From Pseudomonas sp. Irchel 3E13 (GTDB lineage: Bacteria > Pseudomonadota > Gammaproteobacteria > Pseudomonadales > Pseudomonadaceae), in contig NZ_FYDX01000009.1 of NCBI RefSeq assembly GCF_900187455.1, positions 186,001 to 250,000 on the forward strand: a stretch of 64,000 bases of DNA. The letters are read 5' to 3'. A program made the position numbers and the translations under genes. Numbering within the stretch: the first letter of the stretch is position 1; every line of letters starts with the position of its first letter. The notes beneath the pieces were generated by a model. The model ran no database searches. It was not told the DNA's origin and saw nothing but the letters and a program-made list of their open reading frames with translations. Below, piece by piece: positions 46,324-55,423 of the stretch.

Positions 46324-46761
46324 TCAATCCATCGGTGGCAAGCGCCGTTTTACCGGGGTCTTCTTGACGATCGCGGTGCTGGTTTCGGCGTGGCTGTTGA
46401 GCTTGTCCAGCAGGGTGTCGAGCTGCTCCATCGAGCGCACGTGCAGGCGGGCGATAAAGCAGTCGTCACCGGTGACCTTGTCGCACTCGGTGAACTCCGG
46501 GATGGCGATGATCTGCCGTTCCACTTCATGCAATTGGCCCGGCAGCGGGCGAATGCGCACGATGGCCTGCAACTGGTAGCCGAAGCTGCGTGGGTCGACT
46601 TCGACGGTGTAGCCCTTGAGCACGCCGCGTTCTTCCAGGCGGCGCAGGCGTTCGCTGACGCTGGGCGCGGACAGCCCGGTCAGGCTCGCCAGCGCCTTGA
46701 GCGAGCGCCGCGAATCCTCCATCAGGGCGTTGAGCAGCAGTTGGTCGATGGCATCGGTCAT
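46324..46761 (-). CDS. Lrp/AsnC-family transcriptional regulator
   Basis: 145 residues. N-terminal helix-turn-helix (LKALASLTGLSAPSVSERLR) and a C-terminal RAM ligand domain (CFIARLHVRSMEQLDTLLDK). Divergent from the EamA exporter at 46896, a common arrangement where the regulator controls an amino acid exporter. Its 3' end faces the DadA-like gene. Confidence 0.92.
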   Translation of the reverse strand: MTDAIDQLLLNALMEDSRRSLKALASLTGLSAPSVSERLRRLEERGVLKGYTVEVDPRSFGYQLQAIVRIRPLPGQLHEVERQIIAIPEFTECDKVTGDDCFIARLHVRSMEQLDTLLDKLNSHAETSTAIVKKTPVKRRLPPMD

Positions 46762-46895
46762 GAAAATCCCTCGTTAGGCGATTGCGGGAAATCACCTTGA
46801 TAAAAAAGGTCGGCGACGGTTTCAGCCTGATTAATCCCATGGAATGGCCTCGCGCACCCTCGGCATACTTTGTCACATATTCCCGGAGGTGAGTG

Positions 46896-47798
46896 ATGGA
46901 CAGTTCGATACGTCGCGGTTCGCTGGAAATGATTGGGGCCATGTTGATTTCCGGGACCATTGGCTGGTTTGTGCTGGTGTCCGGGCAACCGGTGCTGGAT
47001 GTGGTGTTCTGGCGTTGCGTGTTCGGCGCCGGCACTTTGTTGCTGATCTGCGCGGCCATGGGCTTTCTGCGCCCGGGCATTCTCACCCGTGCCACGTTCG
47101 CCCTGGCGGTGCTGAGCGGGGTGGCCATCGTCGGTAACTGGGTGTTGTTGTTCGCCTCCTACTCGCGGGCGTCCATCGCCATCGGCACGGCGGTGTACAA
47201 CGTCCAGCCGTTCATGCTGGTGGGGCTGGCGGCGGTGTTCCTCGGCGAGAAAATCACCGTGCCCAAGCTGTTCTGGCTAGGGGTGTCGTTTGCCGGGATG
47301 CTGGCGATCGTCAGCGCCCACGGCAGTCAGGGCGAGAGCGGCGGCGAGTACCTGCTGGGCATCGCCCTGGCGCTGGGCGCGGCCTTTCTCTATGCGGTGG
47401 CGGCGCTGGTCATCAAGCGCCTGAGCGGTACACCGCCGCACCTGATCGCGTTGATTCAGGTCACCACCGGCATCCTGCTGCTGGCGCCGTTCGCCAACCT
47501 TGGCGGGCTGCCCACCGGGCAAGCGGAACTGGGCAGTCTGGTGACCCTGGGGATCGTCCACACCGGCCTGATGTATGTGCTGCTGTACGGTGCGATCCAG
47601 AAACTGCCCACCGCGCTGACCGGCGCCTTGTCGTTCATCTACCCGATCGCCGCGATCCTGGTGGACTGGGTCGCCTTCGGTCATCGCCTGCAACCGCTGC
47701 AATGGCTGGGCGTGGCGGCGATCCTGCTGGCGGCCGCGGGGATGCAGCGTGGCTGGTGGTTCAAATCCGCCGCCCGCGAGCGCGGTGCGAGGGCGTAG
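46896..47798 (+). CDS. EamA/DMT-family transporter
   Basis: 300 residues from the ATG at 46896 (GGAGG at 46885-46889). About ten membrane helices in two EamA repeats; for example ASIAIGTAVYNVQPFMLVGL and AIQKLPTALTGALSFIYPIA. Probably exports an amino acid or other metabolite, by analogy with Lrp-linked relatives. Substrate unknown. Confidence 0.88.
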   Translation: MDSSIRRGSLEMIGAMLISGTIGWFVLVSGQPVLDVVFWRCVFGAGTLLLICAAMGFLRPGILTRATFALAVLSGVAIVGNWVLLFASYSRASIAIGTAVYNVQPFMLVGLAAVFLGEKITVPKLFWLGVSFAGMLAIVSAHGSQGESGGEYLLGIALALGAAFLYAVAALVIKRLSGTPPHLIALIQVTTGILLLAPFANLGGLPTGQAELGSLVTLGIVHTGLMYVLLYGAIQKLPTALTGALSFIYPIAAILVDWVAFGHRLQPLQWLGVAAILLAAAGMQRGWWFKSAARERGARA

Positions 47799-47830
47799 AA
47801 TACGCCGCTTTAGCTCAACGACTGCCCGCC

Positions 47831-48751
47831 ATGACCGCTGCCATCGACACCCTGCATCAACACCTGCTCACCGCCCTGAACCCGCCGCCGGCCGAGACCC
47901 GGCGGCTGTTCCACGGCCGCGGGCGCTGCTGGCCGGGGCTGGAGCAGATCACCGTGGACTGGCTACAGGGCGTGCTGCTGGTGTCGCTGTTCCGCGAGCC
48001 GCCTGAAGGTCAACTGGCTGAGCTGGAAAGCCTGTTGCGCACACTGGCCGCCAGCGCCGACTGGCCGGGCGCGGCGGTGTTGATCCAGCACCGCTATCTG
48101 CCGGAAAGCCCGGGTCAGTGGCTGTTGGGCGAAGTCTGCGAAACCCGGGTGATCGACGAAGACGGCCTGCGTTATCAACTGGACCTGGGCCTGAAGCAGA
48201 ACAGCGGCCTGTTCCTCGATATGCGTTACGGCCGGCGCTGGGTGCGCGAGCAGGCGGCGGGGAAGCGGGTGCTGAACCTGTTCGCCTACACCTGCGGTTT
48301 CTCGGTGGCGGCCATCGCTGGTGGCGCGGAGCAGGTGGTGAATCTGGATATGTCCCGGGCGGCGTTGTCGCGGGGGCGGGACAATCACCGGCTCAATGGC
48401 CATGACCTGGCGCGGGTCGGTTTTCTCGGGCATGAGCTGTTCAAGTCCTGGGGCAAGGTGCGCAAAGGCGGGCCGTACGACCTGATCATCATTGATCCGC
48501 CGACCTTCCAGAAAGGCAGCTTCGCCCTGACCCAGGACTACGCGAAGATCCTGCGGCGCCTGCCGGAGCTGTTGACCGAGGGCGGCACGGTGCTGGCGTG
48601 TGTCAATGATCCGGCAATCGGGCCGGAGTTCCTGATCCAGGGGATGGCCGAGCAGGCGCCGCAGTTGACGTTTGTCGAGCGGTTGGAGAATCCGCCGGAG
48701 TTTCCGGATGCGGATGTGGCGGGTGGGTTGAAGGCTTTGGTTTTTCGGTGA
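47831..48751 (+). CDS. Class I SAM-dependent methyltransferase, RlmI/RlmK-like
   Basis: 306 residues. SAM-binding region VLNLFAYTCGFSVAAIAGGA, acidic ribose contact NLDMSRAAL and the catalytic-type motif IIIDPPTFQKGS found in RlmI/RlmK rRNA methyltransferases. No PUA domain is obvious, so it is shorter than RlmI. An rRNA target is likely but not shown. Confidence 0.82.
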   Translation: MTAAIDTLHQHLLTALNPPPAETRRLFHGRGRCWPGLEQITVDWLQGVLLVSLFREPPEGQLAELESLLRTLAASADWPGAAVLIQHRYLPESPGQWLLGEVCETRVIDEDGLRYQLDLGLKQNSGLFLDMRYGRRWVREQAAGKRVLNLFAYTCGFSVAAIAGGAEQVVNLDMSRAALSRGRDNHRLNGHDLARVGFLGHELFKSWGKVRKGGPYDLIIIDPPTFQKGSFALTQDYAKILRRLPELLTEGGTVLACVNDPAIGPEFLIQGMAEQAPQLTFVERLENPPEFPDADVAGGLKALVFR

Positions 48752-48759
48752 CTGTCGGG

Positions 48760-48804
48760 GCCTCATCGCTGGCTTGTCGGAGTGCCGAACCGCAGCGATG
48801 AGGC
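48760..48804. repeat. Intergenic inverted repeat, family A copy
   Basis: Perfect 12-base arms GCCTCATCGCTG (48760-48771) and CAGCGATGAGGC (48793-48804) around GCTTGTCGGAGTGCCGAACC-like spacer. Lies between two convergent genes and could terminate both. Close copy at 61246; half copy at 17575. Confidence 0.85.
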
Positions 48805-48814
48805 TTCCAAAAAC

Positions 48815-50848
48815 CTACTGAGCCGGATCCCCAACCCTGGCCGGCACCGGGTTGTACTGGGCGAAACTCACATCGTCCGTCTGGTCCACCAATTTCTTCA
48901 GCCGCTCATTGAACGCCCGGTTCACCGCGTACTGCCCGCCCGAGGTGGTGCGGAATTGTGCGGTCAGGGTCATGCCGTTGAGGTTCATGCTGTCGACCCC
49001 GAACACCTGCAACGGCCCTTGCAGGCTGTGCCGCAGGATCGGGTCTTCGCTGATGGACTGGCCCACTTCGCGGATCAGTTTCAGCGCGGTGTCCACATCC
49101 GTCTCATAACTGAACTGCACCGAGAAGAACGCGTAGGCGAACTGCCGTGACTGGTTGGTGACCGCCTTGATTTGGCCGAACGGCACCGAATGCACGAACC
49201 CTTTGCCGTCGCGCAGGCGCAGGGTGCGGATGGTCAGGCTTTCCACCGTGCCGGCATGGCCCGAGTCGAGCACCACCCAGTCGCCGATGGCGATGGTGTC
49301 TTCGATCAGGATGAACAGCCCGGTGATCACGTCCTGCACCAGTTGCTGCGAACCGAAACCGATGGCCAGGCCGACCACCCCGGCACCGGCGAGGAACGGC
49401 GCGACGTTGATCCCCAGGTTGGCCATGGTGGTGATGGTGCAGATCACCACCAGCACCACTTTGATAGCGTTGCGCAGCATCGGCAGGATGGTCCGCGTGC
49501 GGGTGCTGGGCTGGCGTGTGGCGCGGCGGCCGGGTGCAGGTTTCAGCGCTTCCTGGATCGCGGTGTCGATCACCACCCAGAGCAGCCAGGTCACCAGCAG
49601 GATCAGGCCGATGCTGCTCAGCGAGTCGCTGATGGCCCGGCCGAAGCTGTTGCGCAGGGCGAAGTCCAGCACCGAGAAGCCCCAGATCCGTCCCAGCAGC
49701 TCGATGAAGATCACCGCCATGGCGATGCGCAACAAGGCGTGGGCGAGGCTGAAGAGCAATTCCTTGTAGGGCCGCAGGCGTTGTTCCGGGTTGCGCGGCG
49801 GGTTGAGGAAGTGCTGCAGGGTGATGCTCAGGAACACACTGCCGATCAACAGCACAGTGGTCAGCAGGGCTTTCTGCAAGGCGCGCTGGCTTTCTTCGCC
49901 CGCGCCGATCAGGTTGATGGCCGAGACCATGATCATCATCAGGATCGGCAAGTACCAGATGGCCGAGAAAATCCGCAGGGTTTCCTGCACGGCGCGGTGT
50001 TGCAGGCGGTCCTTGAGGCTGCGGTTGCGGATCAGGTGCGCCACCGGGCGGCGTGAGCGCAGTACCACCACCGCAAAGGCCAGGGTGGCCAGCAGGCCAG
50101 TCACCACGGCGATGCTGCTGGTCAGGTTGCCGCCCAGTTGGCGGGCGATTTGCGGGCTCGTCAGGGCGTCGCTCCAGGCGGCGAGGAAACCGATCAGAAA
50201 CAGCGGACGCGGCGCCGCCTCGCGAATGATCCGTACCGCCGTGCGTTTGTGGCCGACATCGAAGAGGGTGATCAGGCACAGGATGATGGTGGTCGAGAAA
50301 ATACCGCTGCTGGTGGCGTAGGCCAGGCTCATGCCCAGGGCGCGGCCCACCGAGGGGTCCAACTGGCGGGCGACGAACAACGCGGCGGGCAGGCTGATGA
50401 TGGCGGGCAGCGTGTAGGGCAACAGATAGCCCAGCAGCTTTTGTGGTCGGGGGCGATTGCGCAGCAGTCGGGAGCCTTGGCTGGCCCGCGCGGCGAGCCG
50501 CCCGAGGTAGCCGAGCAGGGCAAATACGGCGGCCCAGGTGGCGGTGAGCATCAGGAAATCCCAGGTCATTTCCATCAGGTCGCCGGCGTCATGGCGGGTG
50601 ACCAGTTGATCCACCTCCTTGGCCGCCCGGTCGGTGCGCAGGCGCCAGGCATCGAGCAGGTGGTGGTCGATGTTCAGTTCCTGGGAGACATCGTCCAGCC
50701 CACTGGCAAGGGTGCCGAGCAACCCACCCTGAACCACGGGTTCGGATTCGGCGGGTTTTTCTTCGGTGAGGGTGGACAGCGGTCCGGCGGCCAGCGCGGA
50801 GGAACCGAGCAGGGCGCAGAACAGCAGCATGAGTACGGATCGGAACAC
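48815..50848 (-). CDS. Large MscS-family mechanosensitive channel
   Basis: 677 residues. Signal peptide ending about ALAAG, a periplasmic N-terminal domain, then many membrane helices. The MscS pore region is VAPFLAGAGVVGLAIGFGSQ followed by DTIAIGDWVVLDSG and the C-terminal cage domain. Gated by membrane tension to release solutes on osmotic downshock. Larger than MscS (about 286 residues), like YbiO/YnaI-type members. Confidence 0.88.
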   Translation of the reverse strand: MFRSVLMLLFCALLGSSALAAGPLSTLTEEKPAESEPVVQGGLLGTLASGLDDVSQELNIDHHLLDAWRLRTDRAAKEVDQLVTRHDAGDLMEMTWDFLMLTATWAAVFALLGYLGRLAARASQGSRLLRNRPRPQKLLGYLLPYTLPAIISLPAALFVARQLDPSVGRALGMSLAYATSSGIFSTTIILCLITLFDVGHKRTAVRIIREAAPRPLFLIGFLAAWSDALTSPQIARQLGGNLTSSIAVVTGLLATLAFAVVVLRSRRPVAHLIRNRSLKDRLQHRAVQETLRIFSAIWYLPILMMIMVSAINLIGAGEESQRALQKALLTTVLLIGSVFLSITLQHFLNPPRNPEQRLRPYKELLFSLAHALLRIAMAVIFIELLGRIWGFSVLDFALRNSFGRAISDSLSSIGLILLVTWLLWVVIDTAIQEALKPAPGRRATRQPSTRTRTILPMLRNAIKVVLVVICTITTMANLGINVAPFLAGAGVVGLAIGFGSQQLVQDVITGLFILIEDTIAIGDWVVLDSGHAGTVESLTIRTLRLRDGKGFVHSVPFGQIKAVTNQSRQFAYAFFSVQFSYETDVDTALKLIREVGQSISEDPILRHSLQGPLQVFGVDSMNLNGMTLTAQFRTTSGGQYAVNRAFNERLKKLVDQTDDVSFAQYNPVPARVGDPAQ

Positions 50849-50925
50849 GGGCTACTCCTTCGGCCGGGGGGTGACGGAAAGGGTAGACAATGATCGGCGG
50901 GGGATTACTGCGAGGAATTAGGGAG

Positions 50926-50945
50926 GGGGCCTGAAGACAGGCCCC
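50926..50945 (-). terminator. Probable terminator hairpin after sbp
   Basis: Perfect 8-base stem GGGGCCTG / CAGGCCCC with a 4-base loop, 10 bases after the sbp stop on the minus strand. The T run is absent, so strength is uncertain. Confidence 0.5.
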
Positions 50946-50955
50946 TGACTACCGA

Positions 50956-51957
50956 TTACTTGCCGGTATAGATCTGGTCGAAGATGCCACCGTCATTGAA
51001 GTGGGTCTTCTGCACGGTGCGCCAGTCACCGAAGGTTTTCTCGACGGAGAGGAAGTCGACTTTCGGGAAGCGGTCGGTGTACTTGGCGAGGATCGCCGGG
51101 TCACGCGGGCGCAGGTAGTTGTTGGCGGCGATTTCCTGGGCTTCCGGCGACCACAGGTATTTCAGGTAGGCCTCGGCGGTAGCGCGGCTGCCTTTCTTGT
51201 CGACCACCTTGTCCACCACGCTCACTGGCGGCTCGGCTTCGGCGGAGACGCTCGGGTAGATCACTTCGAACTGATCACGACCGAATTCGCGGGCGATCAT
51301 CTCGGCTTCGTTCTCGAAGGTCACCAGCACGTCGCCGATCTGGTTGGTCATGAAGGTGGTGGTGGCGGCACGGCCACCGGTGTCCAGCACCGGCGCCTGC
51401 TTGAACAGCTTGCCGACGAAGTCCTTGGCCTTGTTCTCGTCGCCGCCGTTTTTCAGCACATAACCCCAGGCCGACAGGTAGGTATAGCGGCCGTTACCCG
51501 AGGTTTTCGGGTTGGGCACGATCACCTGGACGCCGTCCTTGAGCAGGTCGGGCCAGTCTTTCAGGGTCTTTGGGTTGCCCTTGCGGACGATGAACACGGT
51601 GGCCGAGGTGAACGGCGCGCTGTGGTTCGGCAGACGGGTGACCCAGTCGTTCGGCACCAGTTGGCCGTTGTCGGCGAGGGCGTTGATGTCGGTGGCCATG
51701 TTCATGGTGATGACATCGGCAGGCAGGCCGTCGATGACCGAGCGCGCTTGCTTGCTCGAACCGCCGAAGGACATCTGCACGGTGATCTTCTCTTTGTGCT
51801 CGGCTTCCCAGTGCTTCTGGAACGCGGCGTTGTAGTCCTTGTAGAAATCACGCATCACGTCGTAGGAGACGTTCAGCAGTGGGGCCGGGGCGGCCTGGGC
51901 GAAGCTGCCCACGGCCAGGCTCGCGGCCAGCAGCGAGGCACTGAAGAGTTTTTTCAC
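50956..51957 (-). CDS. sbp: Periplasmic sulfate-binding protein
   Basis: 333 residues from the GTG at 51957, which follows AAGGAA and gives a clean signal peptide (KKLFSASLLAASLAVGSFAQ, cleavage near AQA-APA). Sulfate-binding family motifs include SYDVMRDFYKDYN, SFGGSSKQARSVIDGLPADV and NPKTSGNGRYTYL. Delivers sulfate or thiosulfate to a CysTWA ABC importer. No cys transport genes are adjacent, so it must work with a distant permease. Confidence 0.93.
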   Translation of the reverse strand: MKKLFSASLLAASLAVGSFAQAAPAPLLNVSYDVMRDFYKDYNAAFQKHWEAEHKEKITVQMSFGGSSKQARSVIDGLPADVITMNMATDINALADNGQLVPNDWVTRLPNHSAPFTSATVFIVRKGNPKTLKDWPDLLKDGVQVIVPNPKTSGNGRYTYLSAWGYVLKNGGDENKAKDFVGKLFKQAPVLDTGGRAATTTFMTNQIGDVLVTFENEAEMIAREFGRDQFEVIYPSVSAEAEPPVSVVDKVVDKKGSRATAEAYLKYLWSPEAQEIAANNYLRPRDPAILAKYTDRFPKVDFLSVEKTFGDWRTVQKTHFNDGGIFDQIYTGK

Positions 51958-52000
51958 TGTGCATTCCTTGTTGGAGTTAATTGACGGCATTGTGCCAGCG

Positions 52001-52029
52001 ACTATAGCCAAAGCGCCTTAGGCACAAAA
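52001..52029 (-). promoter_or_regulatory. Possible promoter of sbp
   Basis: On the minus strand TATAGT (-10, 52001-52006) lies 17 bases after a weak -35 (TTTTGT, 52024-52029). A poor -35 fits a gene needing an activator such as CysB, which is an inference. Confidence 0.4.
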
Positions 52030-52048
52030 AGATTAAAAGCTGCTTTGC

Positions 52049-52873
52049 TTATTCCTCTTTCCTGAACAACGCATTGCCACAGCGCGAACAGAAGGCCGCG
52101 CCATGTTCGTGCTGATTCTTGCGACACACCGGGCAGTCGTGACGCAACTGCTCGCCGCGCATCGCGTTGGCCAGTTCGGCGGTAAAGATACCTGTGGGCA
52201 CGGCGATGATCGAGTAACCGGTGATCATTACCAGCGAGGAAATCACCTGGCCCAGCGGTGTCTTCGGCACGATATCGCCGAAACCCACCGTGGTCAGGGT
52301 GACGATGGCCCAGTAGATGCCCTTGGGAATGCTGGTGAAGCCGTGCTCGGGACCTTCGACGACGTACATCAGGGTGCCGAATACCGTGACCAGGGTCGAG
52401 ACGCTGACCAGGAACACGATGATCTTCTGCTTGCTGCCGCGCAGGGCGTCGAGCAGGTAATGGGCCTGCTTGAGGTATGGGCTGAGCTTGAGCACGCGGA
52501 AGATCCGCAGCATGCGGATGACCCGGATGATCAGCAGGTACTGGGCGTCGCTGTAATACAGGGCGATGATCCCCGGCACGATCGCCAGCAGGTCCACCAG
52601 CCCGTAGAAACTGAAGGCGTAGCGCAGCGGCTTGGGCGAGCAGTACAGGCGCATCAGGTATTCGACCAGGAACACGGCGGTGAAGCCCCACTCGATCCCG
52701 GCCAGCAGCCCGGCGTAGCTCTGGTGAACTTCGTCGATGCTGTCCAGGATCACGATGACCAGGCTGGCGAGGATGATCAGCAGCAGGGCGGTATCGAAGC
52801 GGCGGCCGGCGACGGTGTCGGTTTGGAAGATGATGACGTAGAGCTGCTGGCGCAGGCTCTGAGGGGTGTTCAT
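52049..52873 (-). CDS. Voltage-gated potassium channel with C-terminal zinc ribbon
   Basis: 274 residues. Six-helix ion channel: the S4 voltage sensor carries spaced arginines (IIRVIRMLRIFRVLKLS), and the pore filter is TLTTVGFGDIVP, diagnostic for K+. After S6 comes a small zinc-ribbon-like tail with CPVCRKNQ and CSRCGNALF. KvAP/Kch-like bacterial channels often lack such a tail. No RCK domain. Confidence 0.9.
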   Translation of the reverse strand: MNTPQSLRQQLYVIIFQTDTVAGRRFDTALLLIILASLVIVILDSIDEVHQSYAGLLAGIEWGFTAVFLVEYLMRLYCSPKPLRYAFSFYGLVDLLAIVPGIIALYYSDAQYLLIIRVIRMLRIFRVLKLSPYLKQAHYLLDALRGSKQKIIVFLVSVSTLVTVFGTLMYVVEGPEHGFTSIPKGIYWAIVTLTTVGFGDIVPKTPLGQVISSLVMITGYSIIAVPTGIFTAELANAMRGEQLRHDCPVCRKNQHEHGAAFCSRCGNALFRKEE

Positions 52874-52944
52874 GAGGGGATGTGTTCCAGGCGGGTGGTG
52901 CCGGGAAGCCTAGGGGGCTGGCCGGGAGTTGTGCAAGTTTTCAG

Positions 52945-52976
52945 GGCCTCATCTCGGCTTTGCCGACGATGAGGCC
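52945..52976. repeat. Intergenic inverted repeat, terminator-like
   Basis: Arms GGCCTCAT (52945-52952) and ATGAGGCC (52969-52976) with inner TCGGC/GCCGA pairing. Shares the CCTCAT...ATGAGG ends with family A. Lies just after the urea transporter stop (minus strand). Confidence 0.65.
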
Positions 52977-52983
52977 ATGAAGC

Positions 52984-53850
52984 TCAGCCCAAAGCTACTG
53001 TCTTCACCTTGCGAAACCCACCCAGCCGCACCATCCAGCACGCCACGATAAACGGCGCGGTCAGCCCCGAAATCGGCAGCAGGTTGAACAGCGGCTGCAC
53101 GGCGATCGCCAGGATGATCGCCAGCAACGGCTTCCACGGCTGGGCGCGGGTGCCGCTGAAGGCGAGGGCGGCCAGCGCTGCATTGAAGCCATAAAGGCCC
53201 ATGTAGGCCGCAGTCGCTTCACCGCCCACCAGCGCGACGCTGCCGCCAATGGCGGCTCCGGTAAAGGCCCAGGCCGCCGCGTAGCGGTCCGACAGCAATA
53301 AGCCAAGGGCAATCAGCAAGCCCGCCAACGGCTGATCCAGCAGGAAGATCTGTCCCAGCCCCCGCGCCAACGCATCCAGCGGGCTGGCCGGGACCGGCGC
53401 GTTGGCGACCGCCGCCGGATCGGCGATGACCAGCAAGGCCCAGCCGATCAGTACGAATGGCAAGGTGTAGGCCGGCAGCAATACCGAACCACCGCGCTTG
53501 AGCCACTGGTGCACCAGCATGCTGCTGAGCCCGGCCGCGGCGATGATGAGCGGCGCGAGCAGCGATGACCACGGCAGCAGGTAGCTGAACAGCACGCCGA
53601 TCAGGACGCCGTTGTAGCTGTAGAGCCCGGCTTGGCGGTCGGCGCGGTCGTAGCCGCGGCGCTGGGCCACCAGCAACCCGGAAAGGGCGCCCAGCAGCGC
53701 GCCGCCGAGCAGGTGCGGGGCGGTGAGAAGGATGGCCAGCAGGCAGCACAGGCCGCACAGCGGATTACGCTGCAGCAGCACCTGACTGAAACCGTTGAGC
53801 AAGGCGGTTGCCCAGTCGGGGCAGGGGTTGACTAGATTTTTGGTGTACAT
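52984..53850 (-). CDS. Urea transporter (UT family)
   Basis: 288 residues from the ATG at 53850. Around ten membrane segments with UT-family features: GFSQVLLQRNPLCGLCCLLA, YSYNGVLIGVLFSYLLPW and YGFNAALAALAFSG. Passive urea channel. No urease genes are in the window. A longer reading with an upstream start would enter the REP pair, so the ATG is preferred. Confidence 0.86.
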   Translation of the reverse strand: MYTKNLVNPCPDWATALLNGFSQVLLQRNPLCGLCCLLAILLTAPHLLGGALLGALSGLLVAQRRGYDRADRQAGLYSYNGVLIGVLFSYLLPWSSLLAPLIIAAAGLSSMLVHQWLKRGGSVLLPAYTLPFVLIGWALLVIADPAAVANAPVPASPLDALARGLGQIFLLDQPLAGLLIALGLLLSDRYAAAWAFTGAAIGGSVALVGGEATAAYMGLYGFNAALAALAFSGTRAQPWKPLLAIILAIAVQPLFNLLPISGLTAPFIVACWMVRLGGFRKVKTVALG

Positions 53851-53936
53851 GGCAGTAGGTCTGAGTGAAGTGGGTCGCCTCTTTGGGCGAATCTTTTCCC
53901 ACGGTTTAGGGGTGTTTCTTTTTTTAGGGCCCTGGA

Positions 53937-54002
53937 TCGCGAGGCAAGCCCGCGGCCACAGATTCACGCGGATGAATCGGCGGCCGCGGGCTTGTCCCGC
54001 GA
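53937..54002. repeat. REP pair (REPIN-like)
   Basis: Left arm TCGCGAGGCAAGCCCGCGGC and right arm GCCGCGGGCTTGTCCCGCGA are near-perfect inverted copies, separated by about 25 bases. It lies between pyk and the urea transporter gene. Confidence 0.85.
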
Positions 54003-54007
54003 AGACG

Positions 54008-55423
54008 TCAAAGCAGGGTTTCGATACGCAGCGAGTTAGTCGATCCCGGCTGGCCAAAAGGCACACCGGCGGTGATCAGCAAGGTGTCGCCACGGTTGGC
54101 CATGCCTTGGGCCTGGGCGATTTCCAGCGCGGTGGAACACACCTCGTCGACCTGGCGCAGGCGATCGTTGACCACCGAGTGCACGCCCCAGACCACGCTC
54201 AGGCGCCGCGCGGTAATCAGGTTCGGCGTCAGGTTGAGGATCGGCGCCCGTGGCCGCTCGCGGGAGGTGCGCAGGGTCGAGTTGCCCGACTCGCTGTAGT
54301 TCACCAGCACCGCCACCGGCAGGATGCCGCTGATACGGCGGATGGCGCAGCTTATGGCGTCCGACACCGTGGCTTCGGCCTTTGGCCGGCCAACGTCGAG
54401 CTGGGTCTGGTAGTCCGGGCCGCTTTCCACCTGGCGGATGATCTTGCTCATCATCTGCACCGCTTCGAGCGGGTATTCGCCGGACGCGGTTTCCGCCGAG
54501 AGCATCACCGCATCGGCGCCTTCGCCGATGGCGTTGGCGACGTCGGTGACTTCAGCGCGGGTCGGCGCCGGGGAGAAGCGCATCGATTCGAGCATCTGCG
54601 TTGCCACCACCACCGGACGGCCGAGCTGGCGGCAGGTGGCGATGATGTTTTTCTGGATCTGCGGCACGCTTTCGGCCGGCACTTCCACGCCCAGGTCACC
54701 GCGGGCAACCATGATCGCGTCGCTCAGTTCGGCGATTTCGCGCAGTTTGGTCACGGCCGAAGGCTTCTCGATCTTGGCCATGAGGAAGGCGCGGTCGCCG
54801 ATCAACTGGCGCGCTTCGATGATGTCTTCAGGGCGCTGCACGAATGACAGCGCCACCCAGTCCACGCCCAGTTCCAGGCCGAAGGTCAGGTCGCGACGGT
54901 CTTTTGGGGTCAGCGGGCTGAGGTCCAGCACCGCCTGCGGAACGTTGACGCCCTTGCGGTCGGACAGCTCGCCGCCGTTGAGCACGGTGGTGTCGATGGC
55001 GTCGACATGCTTGGCGGTCACGCGCAGGCGCAGACGCCCGTCGTCCACCAGCAGGTCCATGCCCGGCTCCAGCGCGGCGATGATTTCCGGGTGGGGCAGG
55101 TTGACGCGCTGGCCGTCACCCGGAGTCGGGTCGAGGTCCAGGCGCAGGGCTTGCCCGCGTTGCAGTTGCACCTTGCCTTCAGCCAGGCGGCCGACGCGCA
55201 GTTTCGGACCTTGCAGGTCCATGAGGATGCCCAGCGGGTAGTTGAGCTGGCTTTCCACCTCGCGGATCCACTGGTAGCGCATGGCGTGGTCGGCATGCTC
55301 ACCGTGGCTGAAGTTGAGGCGGAAGATGTTGACCCCGGCCTCGACCAGTTGGCGGATGTCGTCGATGCCTTGGGTCGCGGGGCCGAGGGTGGCGAGAATC
55401 TTGGCTTTTTTGTCAGGCGTCAT
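54008..55423 (-). CDS. pyk: Pyruvate kinase
   Basis: 471 residues from the ATG at 55423. Motifs: RLNFSHGEHADH, LMDLQGPKLRVG, catalytic Lys in LMAKIEKPSAV and signature MVARGDLGVEVP. Converts phosphoenolpyruvate and ADP to pyruvate and ATP. Here it is the last gene after gcl-hyi-glxR-glycerate kinase, so the pathway from glyoxylate can be finished to pyruvate. Its start lies 11 bases inside the kinase gene before it. Confidence 0.95.
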   Translation of the reverse strand: MTPDKKAKILATLGPATQGIDDIRQLVEAGVNIFRLNFSHGEHADHAMRYQWIREVESQLNYPLGILMDLQGPKLRVGRLAEGKVQLQRGQALRLDLDPTPGDGQRVNLPHPEIIAALEPGMDLLVDDGRLRLRVTAKHVDAIDTTVLNGGELSDRKGVNVPQAVLDLSPLTPKDRRDLTFGLELGVDWVALSFVQRPEDIIEARQLIGDRAFLMAKIEKPSAVTKLREIAELSDAIMVARGDLGVEVPAESVPQIQKNIIATCRQLGRPVVVATQMLESMRFSPAPTRAEVTDVANAIGEGADAVMLSAETASGEYPLEAVQMMSKIIRQVESGPDYQTQLDVGRPKAEATVSDAISCAIRRISGILPVAVLVNYSESGNSTLRTSRERPRAPILNLTPNLITARRLSVVWGVHSVVNDRLRQVDEVCSTALEIAQAQGMANRGDTLLITAGVPFGQPGSTNSLRIETLL

